From positions 32,021,518 to 32,085,517 of the forward strand of contig OX578140.1 in the NCBI GenBank assembly GCA_951213105.1: DNA of 64,000 bases, read 5' to 3'. Both the position numbers and the translations under genes were made by a program. This DNA is from Amaurobius ferox. Lineage: Eukaryota; Arthropoda; Arachnida; Araneae; Amaurobiidae. The notes under the pieces are model-generated. The model did not search any database and had not been told where the DNA came from. It saw only the letters and a list, made by a program, of their open reading frames with translations. Of the stretch, positions 1-6,780 are shown piece after piece; within the stretch, counting starts at the first letter, position 1; each line of letters opens with the position of its first letter.

Positions 1-602
1 ATGTATCTTTCAGTGTTATTTGCACACAAGTAGAGCTTTATTTTATTACCAAGAGTGAGATTAAATCTTTCAACCATAGCAGCTTTTATTTCAACATTTT
101 CAGTAGTGAACCATTGGATATTATTTTCTTTGAATAATTTTTGAGTTGTTTTTCCGACGAACTCTAAACCCTTATCTGTTTGAACCCTTTCAGGTATTCT
201 TTCTTTGAAGATCTTTTTAAATGCTTGAGTTACTTCTTCTGCTGATTTATCCTTTAGAGGAACAGCCCATGCATATTTACTGAAACAGTCAACAGCTGTT
301 AATAAGTACTTGATACCATCATTAAACTTACTTCTCGCAAATTTATAGACAAACAGTAAATCAGCTTGCCATTGGTCGTCGATATGTGACACGTAAATTC
401 TCCTTCTTTTGAACTTACGGATAAGTGGTTTATGCTTTGTGTATACATCCTGTCGGTGTAAAAAATCCGAGACTTCTTTTCGACTTAAACCAGTTTTTCT
501 GCTCAGTACATTTATGCCACAAAATCCTGTTTCGGGATCGTAATAAACCTTTTCGGGGCAACCCTTCTCAGTTACCCCTTCAGCGGTAAAAAACGGCACT
601 TC
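1..602 (-). CDS. Polinton integrase (DDE), truncated by window edge, no ATG start
   Basis: This is the N-terminal and catalytic part of a retrovirus-like integrase, which inserts the linear element DNA into the host genome. In the minus-strand translation the catalytic acids lie in WQADL, QTDKG and MVERF, with 34 residues between the second acid and the Glu, as is usual in Polinton integrases. The frame is open from codon 600-602 to position 1, so the C-terminal part is missing. A stop lies at 603-605. No in-frame ATG precedes the core, and the only Met is next to the catalytic Glu. The frame overlaps the end of the PLA2/zinc-ribbon gene by about 30 bases in the -1 frame and is probably reached by ribosomal frameshifting at 587-593. 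Alternatives are a non-ATG start or an indel. Confidence 0.9.
555..593 (-). promoter_or_regulatory. Predicted -1 ribosomal frameshift signal joining PLA2/zinc-ribbon ORF to integrase
   Basis: Read on the minus strand, positions 593-587 are TTTTTTA, phased as cgT TTT TTA in the upstream gene (its Phe167 and Leu168 codons). This is the canonical X XXY YYZ arrangement. An 8-nt spacer (586-579) follows, then a hairpin: arm GGGGTAAC (578-571), loop of 8 nt (570-563), arm GTTGCCCC (562-555). That gives 8 pairs with one U-G wobble. The stop codon of the upstream gene (574-572) lies inside the stem. A -1 slip enters the integrase frame exactly. Site, spacer and stem are read directly from the sequence; function is inferred. 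Confidence 0.72.
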
Positions 603-1090
603 TTAGAACCACAACCCACACAAATTCCTTTCAACATAGGTCTAGCGTTTTTAGAGGTGACATGCTGTTCATCTTTAGTGTCGGTGTGTGTTTTACATTT
701 GAGACAATATATTTTTGAGCCCATTCCAAATACCTTCTTTGCTTTGATAATAGGCTTCACAACAGCTCTATCTAGCCTTTCACGAAAACTTGGATTGGGA
801 ATGTCGTCCAATTCTTTAATCATGTTTGAGTCACACACTTTGTTTCTGGTTTCGGTATCTTTGTTTTTAATGTAGCACACGTCATGTTTATAGGCACTAT
901 CATCAACCCTATTAATAGGCTTACTCCATTCTTTGTATGTTAAATCGGGGTTCAGTCTAGTTTTTCCTCTGAGCAGTTGAGTTCCTGGTCCTGTAAATTG
1001 ATGCCCTGGCAGATGCATTTCAAACGGTAAATTATTAATTGCTGCGTTAACAACACCTTTTCCTTTATTGCAAGTCTTTTTACTACACAT
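572..1090 (-). CDS. PLA2-like domain plus C-terminal zinc ribbon, putative virion protein
   Basis: The protein has 172 residues. Residues 32-36 (FTGPG) match the calcium loop of parvovirus-type phospholipase A2. His69-Asp70 in HDVCY is the catalytic dyad and Asp87 fits the second acid. In parvoviruses this domain opens endosomal membranes during entry. The C-terminal part has a four-Cys zinc ribbon (Cys129, 132, 157, 160) resembling the DUF5679 family seen in large DNA viruses. The N terminus carries KGKGVV, a possible protease site that would remove 11 residues. The start is preceded by TATAAATAA in the element's usual style. The 3' end overlaps the integrase frame and contains the frameshift signal. 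The PLA2 call rests on motif and spacing only; enzymatic activity is unproven. Confidence 0.78.
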   Translation of the reverse strand: MCSKKTCNKGKGVVNAAINNLPFEMHLPGHQFTGPGTQLLRGKTRLNPDLTYKEWSKPINRVDDSAYKHDVCYIKNKDTETRNKVCDSNMIKELDDIPNPSFRERLDRAVVKPIIKAKKVFGMGSKIYCLKCKTHTDTKDEQHVTSKNARPMLKGICVGCGSKKCRFLPLKG

Positions 1091-1108
1091 TTATTTATAT
1101 ATAAAAAA

Positions 1109-1498
1109 TTATTTACTCACATATTGATATCCATTCAGCAGGGTTTGTTTCATATATTTTTCTCTGGGTAAGTAGACTAAATTATTGATGAAATCCTCCT
1201 CTCGCTTATACACTTCCTCTTCTGATAGGGTATTCGATTTGTATGAATTGAGCAGCTGTTTGTAAAACTTGTAAGACTGTTTGTACTCTTCTTTCCTTTC
1301 CGCGATATTCAAAGCTTTATCAAGAACTTCAACAATACCGACGCTTAAGCTCAGAGCAGCTAAGGGAACAAGTACAAAAGCTGATAAACCCAATGAACTT
1401 AAAACGAACTTGCTAACGGTCATAGTGACACTAATTTTATGGTAGTGGTGGTAGCTCTTTCTATATACGTAAATTTTCTTTTGCAAGTATTCTTCCAT
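1109..1498 (-). CDS. Small protein with one hydrophobic segment, unknown function
   Basis: The protein has 129 residues and I do not recognise its family. A basic, aromatic N terminus (residues 1-25) is followed by a hydrophobic stretch at about residues 29-58, rich in Leu, Val, Ser and Ala, long enough to cross a membrane or form an amphipathic helix. The rest is charged and predicted helical. It overlaps the end of the ATPase gene by 38 bases and lies 18 bases before the PLA2-like gene, so the three are probably co-transcribed leftward. The ATG is preceded by CCTATAAATAAAG, the same start-proximal sequence as its neighbours. A membrane-associated virion or assembly protein is a reasonable guess from context, nothing more. 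Confidence 0.7.
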   Translation of the reverse strand: MEEYLQKKIYVYRKSYHHYHKISVTMTVSKFVLSSLGLSAFVLVPLAALSLSVGIVEVLDKALNIAERKEEYKQSYKFYKQLLNSYKSNTLSEEEVYKREEDFINNLVYLPREKYMKQTLLNGYQYVSK

Positions 1499-2225
1499 CT
1501 TTATTTATAGGGGTGAAATATTTCTTCCGATATCTCAGAGCCGGATTAACTAAATCAAGCATAAAGAAATCATACGGCTGTTGCATGCACTTTTTATATA
1601 ATCTACTGAATTCTTCTTTTGTCAAACTACCATCTATCTCTCTTATGATCTGTTGAATCTCCCTCGGTTGAATATTAAAAAATATCAAGTAATTACAGTT
1701 TCTTCTGATAACAATGGGTGTTCTATAATAAGATTGAGAAAGATAAATGATTGAGGCGTTTTTCTTCCGACCTCTGATGAAAAAATCTTCTATGCTCCTC
1801 TGGTCCTTGTCAGTCATGCAGTCATCAAAGACAACAACATTTTTACAAGATGGGTCCAGGTCATCCACTTTTATAAATTCTTTTGTATCAGAGGAGAATA
1901 AAGTTCCTTTCTTGCCGAATCTTTCATATAACTCTAGGATAATTTTCTTCTTCTTTTTGGGATACTTTATCGAGTCTATATCCACACCCTCAAACATTGT
2001 GTACTTTTCTTTCAGTTTGCCATACTTGGGTTCGTACATATCTTTTGCACAAACGAACAAATTATCAAATTCGAGATAGTCGTATATAAAATTCAGCAAT
2101 AAGTTCGTTTTACCAGTACCTGAAGCTCCAGCGATTAGAAGTCTGAAAGGGTGTTTAGGTAATAAATAATGTTGATTTGCATCGACAAGTTCTTCTGCTT
2201 CTGTATAATTTTTAATTTGAATCAT
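1461..2225 (-). CDS. DNA-packaging ATPase (FtsK/HerA, A32-like)
   Basis: The protein has 254 residues and is full length for the Polinton ATPase. It is expected to pump element DNA into capsids by ATP hydrolysis. Walker A is GASGTGKT at residues 33-40. Walker B is VVVFDD at 130-135, with the two acids at the end. A polar motif around YLSQS at 161-165 fits the sensor region of this family. The ATG at 2223-2225 is preceded by ATTAAATAAAG. The gene is transcribed divergently from the coiled-coil gene across a 77-bp spacer and leads the leftward gene cluster. The family is part of the shared morphogenesis module of Polintons, virophages and large DNA viruses. Confidence 0.95.
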   Translation of the reverse strand: MIQIKNYTEAEELVDANQHYLLPKHPFRLLIAGASGTGKTNLLLNFIYDYLEFDNLFVCAKDMYEPKYGKLKEKYTMFEGVDIDSIKYPKKKKKIILELYERFGKKGTLFSSDTKEFIKVDDLDPSCKNVVVFDDCMTDKDQRSIEDFFIRGRKKNASIIYLSQSYYRTPIVIRRNCNYLIFFNIQPREIQQIIREIDGSLTKEEFSRLYKKCMQQPYDFFMLDLVNPALRYRKKYFTPINKDGRILAKENLRI

Positions 2226-2302
2226 CTTTATTTAATGTTAAAAATTTGCTTCAGTAAAAATATAATTTGCTTAAGTAAAAATTTTTTTGCATAATAATAA
2301 AG
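2226..2302. promoter_or_regulatory. Divergent promoter region with tandem TTTGCTTNAGTAAAAAT
   Basis: This 77-bp spacer separates the two divergently transcribed clusters. It holds two near-identical copies of TTTGCTTCAGTAAAAAT and TTTGCTTAAGTAAAAAT (about 2,245-2,282). Both flanks read ATAAAG into the start codon on their own strand. It is the only place from which both the packaging cluster and the capsid/protease cluster can start. Confidence 0.55.
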
Positions 2303-3055
2303 ATGAATGCTATACAAAAAGAACGAAATAAGAAATTAAGAAAGGAAGTTGAATATGAACTTAAAGTTTATAAGCTTCAGGCTGAAATTAGAAAAAACAA
2401 CGAACAACAACTAGAGCAAAAATTAGGTATCCAGAAAGCACTATCGGACTTTCACAAGCCTGTAACTGAAAAGCTACAAGAACAAGAAATTAATCGAAAG
2501 GAGAATATTCAGGCTATAAAAGATGCTGTTGATCACATTCCTCTAGCTATTGAATCGCCTTTAGAAGTCTATGATTTTGATAAAAAATTGGATGTAGAGT
2601 TTTTAGAGAAAAATAACTTTCCAAGACCCTCAAAATTGTACCATGAGACCAAGGAAACTTTGCAAGAAATTATGAGTAAAGTAAATGATACTTACCTAAA
2701 AATGTCTCGTCAAAAAGGAAACATTATGAGTCAGATGTCTCGAATGACTAAAAAGGATGAAGAAAGAGAAGATCGCTTATTAGCTAAGGTTGATTATTTG
2801 AGAGATCATATGACTACGTTAGGAGATTATCGGGATCGACTCAGAGACTTGCAAAGAAAAGAAATTTATATCGGTAAAGGAGTAGAAGACAAAATGGAAA
2901 TTTTAGCCCGATTTACTGATAAGATATGTAAAGGGTCCAAAAGTAAAAAGTTACACAATCAAGTCGTTGATTTATTGGATGCATTGTTGAGAGAAGGAAC
3001 TATGACCAACGAGCAAGTAAAACAATACTACAAAAATTTTTCATTAAATAAATGA
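2303..3055 (+). CDS. Coiled-coil structural protein, unknown function
   Basis: The protein has 250 residues and is highly charged. The N-terminal 70 residues and the segment at about 120-190 are rich in Lys, Glu, Gln and Leu and look like long coiled coils. The C-terminal 60 residues are separate, with a Gly-Lys-Gly-Val motif at 191-194 (YIGKGVED) just before them. If the element's protease cuts there it would free the C-terminal domain. It is the first gene of the rightward cluster, and the next gene starts in an ATGA overlap (3,052-3,055), suggesting coupled translation. Position and composition resemble the PX-type unknown protein common beside the protease and capsid genes of Polintons, but I cannot assign a function. 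Confidence 0.75.
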   Translation: MNAIQKERNKKLRKEVEYELKVYKLQAEIRKNNEQQLEQKLGIQKALSDFHKPVTEKLQEQEINRKENIQAIKDAVDHIPLAIESPLEVYDFDKKLDVEFLEKNNFPRPSKLYHETKETLQEIMSKVNDTYLKMSRQKGNIMSQMSRMTKKDEEREDRLLAKVDYLRDHMTTLGDYRDRLRDLQRKEIYIGKGVEDKMEILARFTDKICKGSKSKKLHNQVVDLLDALLREGTMTNEQVKQYYKNFSLNK

Positions 3056-3447
3056 GTAATTACATAAAAACTAAAATACATTTAAGCGATCATCAGATTG
3101 CTAAGCTAAAATCTGCATACCAGAAAGGAGAAGAAGTATCTCTACAAATAGATAAGACAAAAGCCCCCAACAAAGATATACATTTAACTCGAACACAGAT
3201 AGCTCAAATTGGGAAGGGGAAGCGTATCACTATCAGTAAGACGCAGCTCCAGAAAACGGGTGGTTTTCTACCTTTTCTATTACCTGCGTTAATTGCTGGG
3301 GCCAAGGCTTTAGCACTAGGTGCTGCAAGTGGGGCGGCTGGATATGGAGCAAAGAAAGCTTTGGAAAAAATTTCAGGATCTGGATGTGTAAAAAAAAGAC
3401 CCATTGGAAAGGGCGTCTATCAAAACTGGGAATATCAGACGAAGTAA
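3052..3447 (+). CDS. Small hydrophobic pVI/pX-like virion protein
   Basis: The protein has 131 residues. The N-terminal half has repeated HL(S/T)xxQI-type segments (IHLSDHQIAKL, IHLTRTQIAQI, ITISKTQL). Then comes GGFLPFLLPALIAG and an Ala/Gly-rich helix (about residues 74-108), typical of Polinton proteins likened to adenovirus pVI or pX, which are membrane-active or core-associated. The tail contains ISGSG, fitting the adenain consensus (M/I/L)XGX-G, and PIGKG. Cutting after the Lys of the latter would release an 11-residue peptide. It starts in an ATGA overlap and its end overlaps the protease frame by 64 bases. The pVI comparison is by layout and motif, not by alignment. Confidence 0.75.
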   Translation: MSNYIKTKIHLSDHQIAKLKSAYQKGEEVSLQIDKTKAPNKDIHLTRTQIAQIGKGKRITISKTQLQKTGGFLPFLLPALIAGAKALALGAASGAAGYGAKKALEKISGSGCVKKRPIGKGVYQNWEYQTK

Positions 3448-3866
3448 TTAAACAAAATATGAAACATGAACAGGGGTTTAGGGGCGTCTTTACTTCCGAT
3501 CTGTTGCCTAAAAAGATGAGTCGGTTTGAAAACGGTATTATTAATCTGGACATTGTCACAGGACCTGGTACGCACTGGGTCTGCTACTATAACGATCCTA
3601 AAAATAACTTTGTTGAGTATTTTGATCCTTTTGGAGAGCACGTATACAAAATTCATCCTAACATTAAGAAGTATCTACTGACTTCTGGAAAGAAAAATAT
3701 CGGGTGTAACTCGAGCTTTCTACAGCACCCTGCTTCCGTCAAATGCGGCTACTTTTGTATGAAGTACATTCGTGAAAGAAACAAGGGTAAGCCAGTTGTA
3801 GATGTGCTATATTCTTTTACCCAAGAACCCAGCGACTTCAATGAAAAAAATGTTCTCTATAAATAA
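3384..3866 (+). CDS. Maturation cysteine protease, adenain (C5) type
   Basis: The protein has 160 residues from this ATG. It is a cysteine protease expected to process virion precursors during maturation. The catalytic set is visible with adenain spacing: His64 in GTHWV, Asp81 in FDPFG, the oxyanion Gln114 in FLQHP, and Cys121 in KCGYFC, seven residues after the Gln as in adenain. The ATG at 3,384 is preferred over 3,459 because the conserved SDEVIKQNMKHEQGFRGVF region lies between them. It overlaps the preceding gene. Its stop (3,864-3,866) is one base before the next start. Likely substrates are the small proteins carrying Gly-Lys/Arg-Gly sites encoded next to it. Confidence 0.93.
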   Translation: MCKKKTHWKGRLSKLGISDEVIKQNMKHEQGFRGVFTSDLLPKKMSRFENGIINLDIVTGPGTHWVCYYNDPKNNFVEYFDPFGEHVYKIHPNIKKYLLTSGKKNIGCNSSFLQHPASVKCGYFCMKYIRERNKGKPVVDVLYSFTQEPSDFNEKNVLYK

Positions 3867-3867
3867 A

Positions 3868-4548
3868 ATGGTTCTATTGATATTAGATTCTAAAAACGCG
3901 GAAAAATCAGAAGATTTTACGATTGAATACACTAGACCTTTCACCTTTAAACAGATTGCCCTTCAGTCCTTTTCGATGTACGTTTCATGGGACAATATCA
4001 AAGATGAGGAATTATCATACTTTGATGGTCAGCAGTGGTTAAATTTGACGATACCAGATGGAAATTACACTATCAAGGGGCTGAATCGTTACATGATTAA
4101 TTTTTTTGGAAGCGATCCGCCGATACAATTCGGTATAGTGGAGGAACGACAGCGAATAGCCATTAAGTTAAAACACGGGTATAAGATCGATTTAACGAAA
4201 ACCAAAAACCTGCATAAACTTATAGGTTTCGAGCCTAAAATCCACGAAGAGCTTGAACAAGTAGGAAAGTACATTGCTGACTTATCTGGGGGAAACGATA
4301 ACATTTATATACATTGCGATGTCGCAGAGGGGGCGTATATCAACGGTTTCAACTCTACAAACGTCATCTATTCATTTACAAACAGTAATCGTCCAGGTAG
4401 TCAGATTATAAAATCATTTGACAAACCTCTGTTTTACCCTGTTCGAATGGATAGTGTTTACCGAATCAGAATGCAAGTAACCAATCATAGAGGTGATTTA
4501 ATACCGCTCAATAAGCAAGAAGTACAATACAATTTTATCGCCCTATAA
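3868..4548 (+). CDS. Minor capsid (penton-like, single jelly-roll) protein
   Basis: The protein has 226 residues from the ATG at 3,868. Earlier in-frame ATGs at 3,802, 3,841 and 3,850 lie inside the protease gene, and only 3,868 is preceded by the element's CTATAAATAAA start motif. The N-terminal region, with EYTRPFTFKQIAL, then SMYVSWDNI and TIPDGNYTIKGLN, is the recognisable signature of the Polinton minor capsid protein, a jelly-roll homologue of the adenovirus penton base that occupies capsid vertices. The gene is packed between the protease (one base gap) and a 56-codon gene (seven bases). Confidence 0.88.
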   Translation: MVLLILDSKNAEKSEDFTIEYTRPFTFKQIALQSFSMYVSWDNIKDEELSYFDGQQWLNLTIPDGNYTIKGLNRYMINFFGSDPPIQFGIVEERQRIAIKLKHGYKIDLTKTKNLHKLIGFEPKIHEELEQVGKYIADLSGGNDNIYIHCDVAEGAYINGFNSTNVIYSFTNSNRPGSQIIKSFDKPLFYPVRMDSVYRIRMQVTNHRGDLIPLNKQEVQYNFIAL

Positions 4549-4555
4549 TAAAGAA

Positions 4556-4726
4556 ATGAATAAACACAGACTTCAAAGAAAGAGTAAGAAGATACAAGGA
4601 AGAGGGTTCTTTTCCGACGTACCAGTCCTGCAGGAGGCCGAATTAGAAGGTAAGTATGTGCAGGATAAAATAAAGGAGATATTATCAAAGCAGAAAAAAC
4701 ATGGAGCTGGACTAAAGTTTTTCTAA
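4556..4726 (+). CDS. Small basic protein with adenain-type cleavage site
   Basis: The protein has 56 residues and I do not recognise it. The N-terminal 15 residues are strongly basic (NKHRLQRKSKK). They are followed by IQGRG, which fits the adenain site (M/I/L)XGX-G. The remainder is a charged helix ending in GAGLKFF. The ATG is preceded by CCTATAATAAAGAA, matching the start motif of its neighbours. It lies 7 bases after the minor capsid gene and 5 bases before a hairpin, so it is the last gene of that unit. By size, charge and the cleavage site it could be a DNA-condensing or minor core protein analogous to small adenovirus core proteins. That is inference. Confidence 0.68.
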   Translation: MNKHRLQRKSKKIQGRGFFSDVPVLQEAELEGKYVQDKIKEILSKQKKHGAGLKFF

Positions 4727-4731
4727 ATTCG

Positions 4732-4757
4732 ATTTAATAGCCATATAGCTATTAAAT
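4732..4757 (+). terminator. Palindromic hairpin after the protease/minor capsid unit
   Basis: Perfect 10-bp arms ATTTAATAGC and GCTATTAAAT with a 6-nt centre CATATA, starting 5 bases after the 56-codon gene. It is one of four such hairpins at rightward gene ends in this element and probably marks a transcript 3' end. Confidence 0.6.
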
Positions 4758-4789
4758 TGAGGAGAAGAAAAAAAATTATATTATAATAA

Positions 4790-6139
4790 ATGAATAAAAT
4801 ATTTGAATTAAACAGCACCAATTATTATTACGATGGTGACATCGAAAGTTTCGAATATAGAGAGGTAAGGCATGAAAATAGTGATAATTCTATGGAAAAT
4901 GCCTCTTACCATTTCTTTATTCAAGACACCAACGCCAACATTTTATACTCTAACGGTTATTTACAGCAAAAATTGAAAATGGTTAACAACGATGGTACTG
5001 CCATAGTGAATGATAATGTAGCTCTCGTGAATGGAGGTGGTTTGATCAATGCTAACAGGTTTACATTAGGAACCACTGAAATAGAATCCAACATAAATTA
5101 TTCCGCTCTTATGCGACAAGTGTTGGGCTTAATACATTTTACGCCTGACTATTCTTCTGCCGAAGCTACTAATATGCTGTTCTACACTGATACGTCGGAC
5201 ACAGCTGATAGAGAACGCTTGAAATATGATGGCACGTTAGTAGATACCACAAAGATTACTGAGTTTTTCGAAAAATTCAGAATTAATGAGAACCATAACC
5301 AGGGATTTACAGAAAGAAGCGAATTCACTAAAAATAGCAAGGTTGTAACTATATGGATCCCACTAAAGTACGTGTTTGATTTCTTCCGTGAATATAAAAA
5401 AGTAATCACGGGGTTCCAAGTCAAATTTGAGTTCCAGAGAAATCACAGTCTAAATATGCTGTACACCAACGAGCAACATAAGATCTATAAAGTCGTTGTA
5501 GAAGATTTATCACTCTGGCTACCTTACGTACGATTTAAAAATGCGGCGGCTTCAATATTTAACGAATTAAAGTTATCGAATAAGGATGTAGAAATAAACT
5601 GGAACCAACACAGCATTGTAAAGTCTAATATTTTCTATAAAAACGCTAGCGGCTCTTATACCATAAAAGCTACTTCTGATGAAGTCTTATCTTTGTACGT
5701 AATTCCTCAGTACACTGAAAGATACGAAAATTCGAAGCGCAATAACATGCTGTTTGATAACTTAGATATGACGGAATGTTGGTTAATGATCAACAATGTA
5801 AAAGTGCCAACTGTCAGTTACATGATGGATTTTGAGAAAAGTGATTATAATCGATTATACACAGCCTTTTTGGAATCTGGACTCAACACCATCACGTCTG
5901 AAACAGGTTGTATGGTCAATTATTCGAATTTTGGTAAGTTGTATCCAATCATCTGCTTTAATCTCTCTCATCATCAAAACTATACCGATACGAATAACTT
6001 AATGATTGAGTTTAACTGGAGGTTAAGGAACGCTGCCCCCAAAGATTATGTTTTTTACTTCATCTTAAAAGAGCACAAGAAATGCCTCTTAAATATTAAC
6101 AATCAAAATATTACCATGATCAAGACTTTGAAATTATAA
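4790..6139 (+). CDS. Major capsid protein (hexon-like, double jelly-roll)
   Basis: The protein has 449 residues, a normal length for the Polinton major capsid protein. It is expected to form the trimeric capsomers of an icosahedral shell, with the same double jelly-roll fold as adenovirus hexon and virophage capsid proteins. Support comes from its place after the minor capsid gene, its length, the Asn/Tyr-rich beta-strand composition, and blocks such as RFTLGTTEIESNINY and the C-terminal LMIEFNWRL, which resemble Polinton capsid proteins. It forms its own transcription unit: a hairpin precedes it, ATTATAATAA lies directly before the ATG, and a 26-bp palindrome follows at 6,211. No frameshift or stop is seen. 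Confidence 0.88.
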   Translation: MNKIFELNSTNYYYDGDIESFEYREVRHENSDNSMENASYHFFIQDTNANILYSNGYLQQKLKMVNNDGTAIVNDNVALVNGGGLINANRFTLGTTEIESNINYSALMRQVLGLIHFTPDYSSAEATNMLFYTDTSDTADRERLKYDGTLVDTTKITEFFEKFRINENHNQGFTERSEFTKNSKVVTIWIPLKYVFDFFREYKKVITGFQVKFEFQRNHSLNMLYTNEQHKIYKVVVEDLSLWLPYVRFKNAAASIFNELKLSNKDVEINWNQHSIVKSNIFYKNASGSYTIKATSDEVLSLYVIPQYTERYENSKRNNMLFDNLDMTECWLMINNVKVPTVSYMMDFEKSDYNRLYTAFLESGLNTITSETGCMVNYSNFGKLYPIICFNLSHHQNYTDTNNLMIEFNWRLRNAAPKDYVFYFILKEHKKCLLNINNQNITMIKTLKL

Positions 6140-6180
6140 GCCATTTTTATAGTCCATTTTAAATTTTTATAGTCCATGAC
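6140..6180 (+). repeat. Tandem TTTTTATAGTCCAT pair after capsid gene
   Basis: Two copies of TTTTTATAGTCCAT lie directly after the major capsid stop, separated by a short A/T spacer. Role unknown; possibly part of the 3' untranslated region. Confidence 0.4.
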
Positions 6181-6210
6181 CCGAGTTGGACAAAAATGAA
6201 CCATAATTAT

Positions 6211-6236
6211 ATTTAATGGTTGATCAACCATTAAAT
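6211..6236 (+). terminator. 26-bp perfect palindrome after major capsid gene
   Basis: Arms ATTTAATGGTTGA and its exact complement meet at TGATCA, with no loop. It lies 71 bases after the capsid stop and 61 bases before the next gene. It shares the TTTAAT/ATTAAA stem base with the other intergenic hairpins and is probably a transcript-end signal. Confidence 0.55.
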
Positions 6237-6297
6237 GTTTAGATACCCTTTGTTACCTTCCTCAAGTTTGAATATATTTTTCCTTTAAATAAAGAAT

Positions 6298-6669
6298 ATG
6301 GATCGTATTGTAAAAAAATTAAACGATTTGAGTACTGATAACTTTGAGTCAGTGGATGGCTTATATTTGGTTTCTGACATTACTGAGCACGGGAAATCTA
6401 TCCTAATACGTTTGTCGAATAACTCAATTATATTTTTAAAAAATGATATACCCAGGGTTGGTATGATTTTGACCAGGGATGAAATAAGATTATTAAGATT
6501 ATATGTTGGCTTCAGGGTTTTATATTATTGTACACCATTAGAGGGTTTCGTGGTAAAAAAACCACCTTTTCGAAACCTCTACGAAACCTTTTCAATATAT
6601 CAGGTTGACAGTGATAGCGATAGCGATAGCGATCGACCGACAACGATGACATGCCCTTCCATAATTTAA
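6298..6669 (+). CDS. Unknown protein with Asp-Ser repeat tail
   Basis: The protein has 123 residues and I do not recognise it. The body (residues 1-100) is a mixed hydrophobic and charged fold with ILIRLSNNSIIFL and GFRVLYY segments. The tail has four Asp-Ser pairs encoded by repeated GATAGC hexamers, then a short polar end. The ATG follows CCTTTAAATAAAGAAT, matching the element's start motif, and a hairpin follows the stop, so it looks like a real single-gene unit. The expanded hexamer repeat suggests replication slippage in the tail. Possible roles include a regulatory or accessory protein, without evidence. Confidence 0.65.
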   Translation: MDRIVKKLNDLSTDNFESVDGLYLVSDITEHGKSILIRLSNNSIIFLKNDIPRVGMILTRDEIRLLRLYVGFRVLYYCTPLEGFVVKKPPFRNLYETFSIYQVDSDSDSDSDRPTTMTCPSII

Positions 6670-6689
6670 TAGATGTAGATATGACTATA

Positions 6690-6718
6690 TTTTTAATGAT
6701 TGAAATACTCATTAAAAA
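6690..6718 (+). terminator. Hairpin after the Asp-Ser tailed gene
   Basis: Arms TTTTTAATGA and TCATTAAAAA (10 bp) with a 9-nt loop, starting 20 bases after the stop. Same stem type as the hairpins at 4,732 and 6,211. Confidence 0.55.
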
Positions 6719-6780
6719 GTATACCCCTTCAGTAATAAAAGCATTTAAAGAAACGATTTGTAGTTCTAAAGAAAGACAAA

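Noticed and set aside
1747..2079. 110-codon plus-strand frame
   Set aside because: Antisense shadow of the packaging ATPase gene; low-complexity composition.
4485..4688. 67-codon minus-strand frame
   Set aside because: It is the shadow of the 56-codon plus-strand gene, which has the element's start motif, spacing and hairpin.
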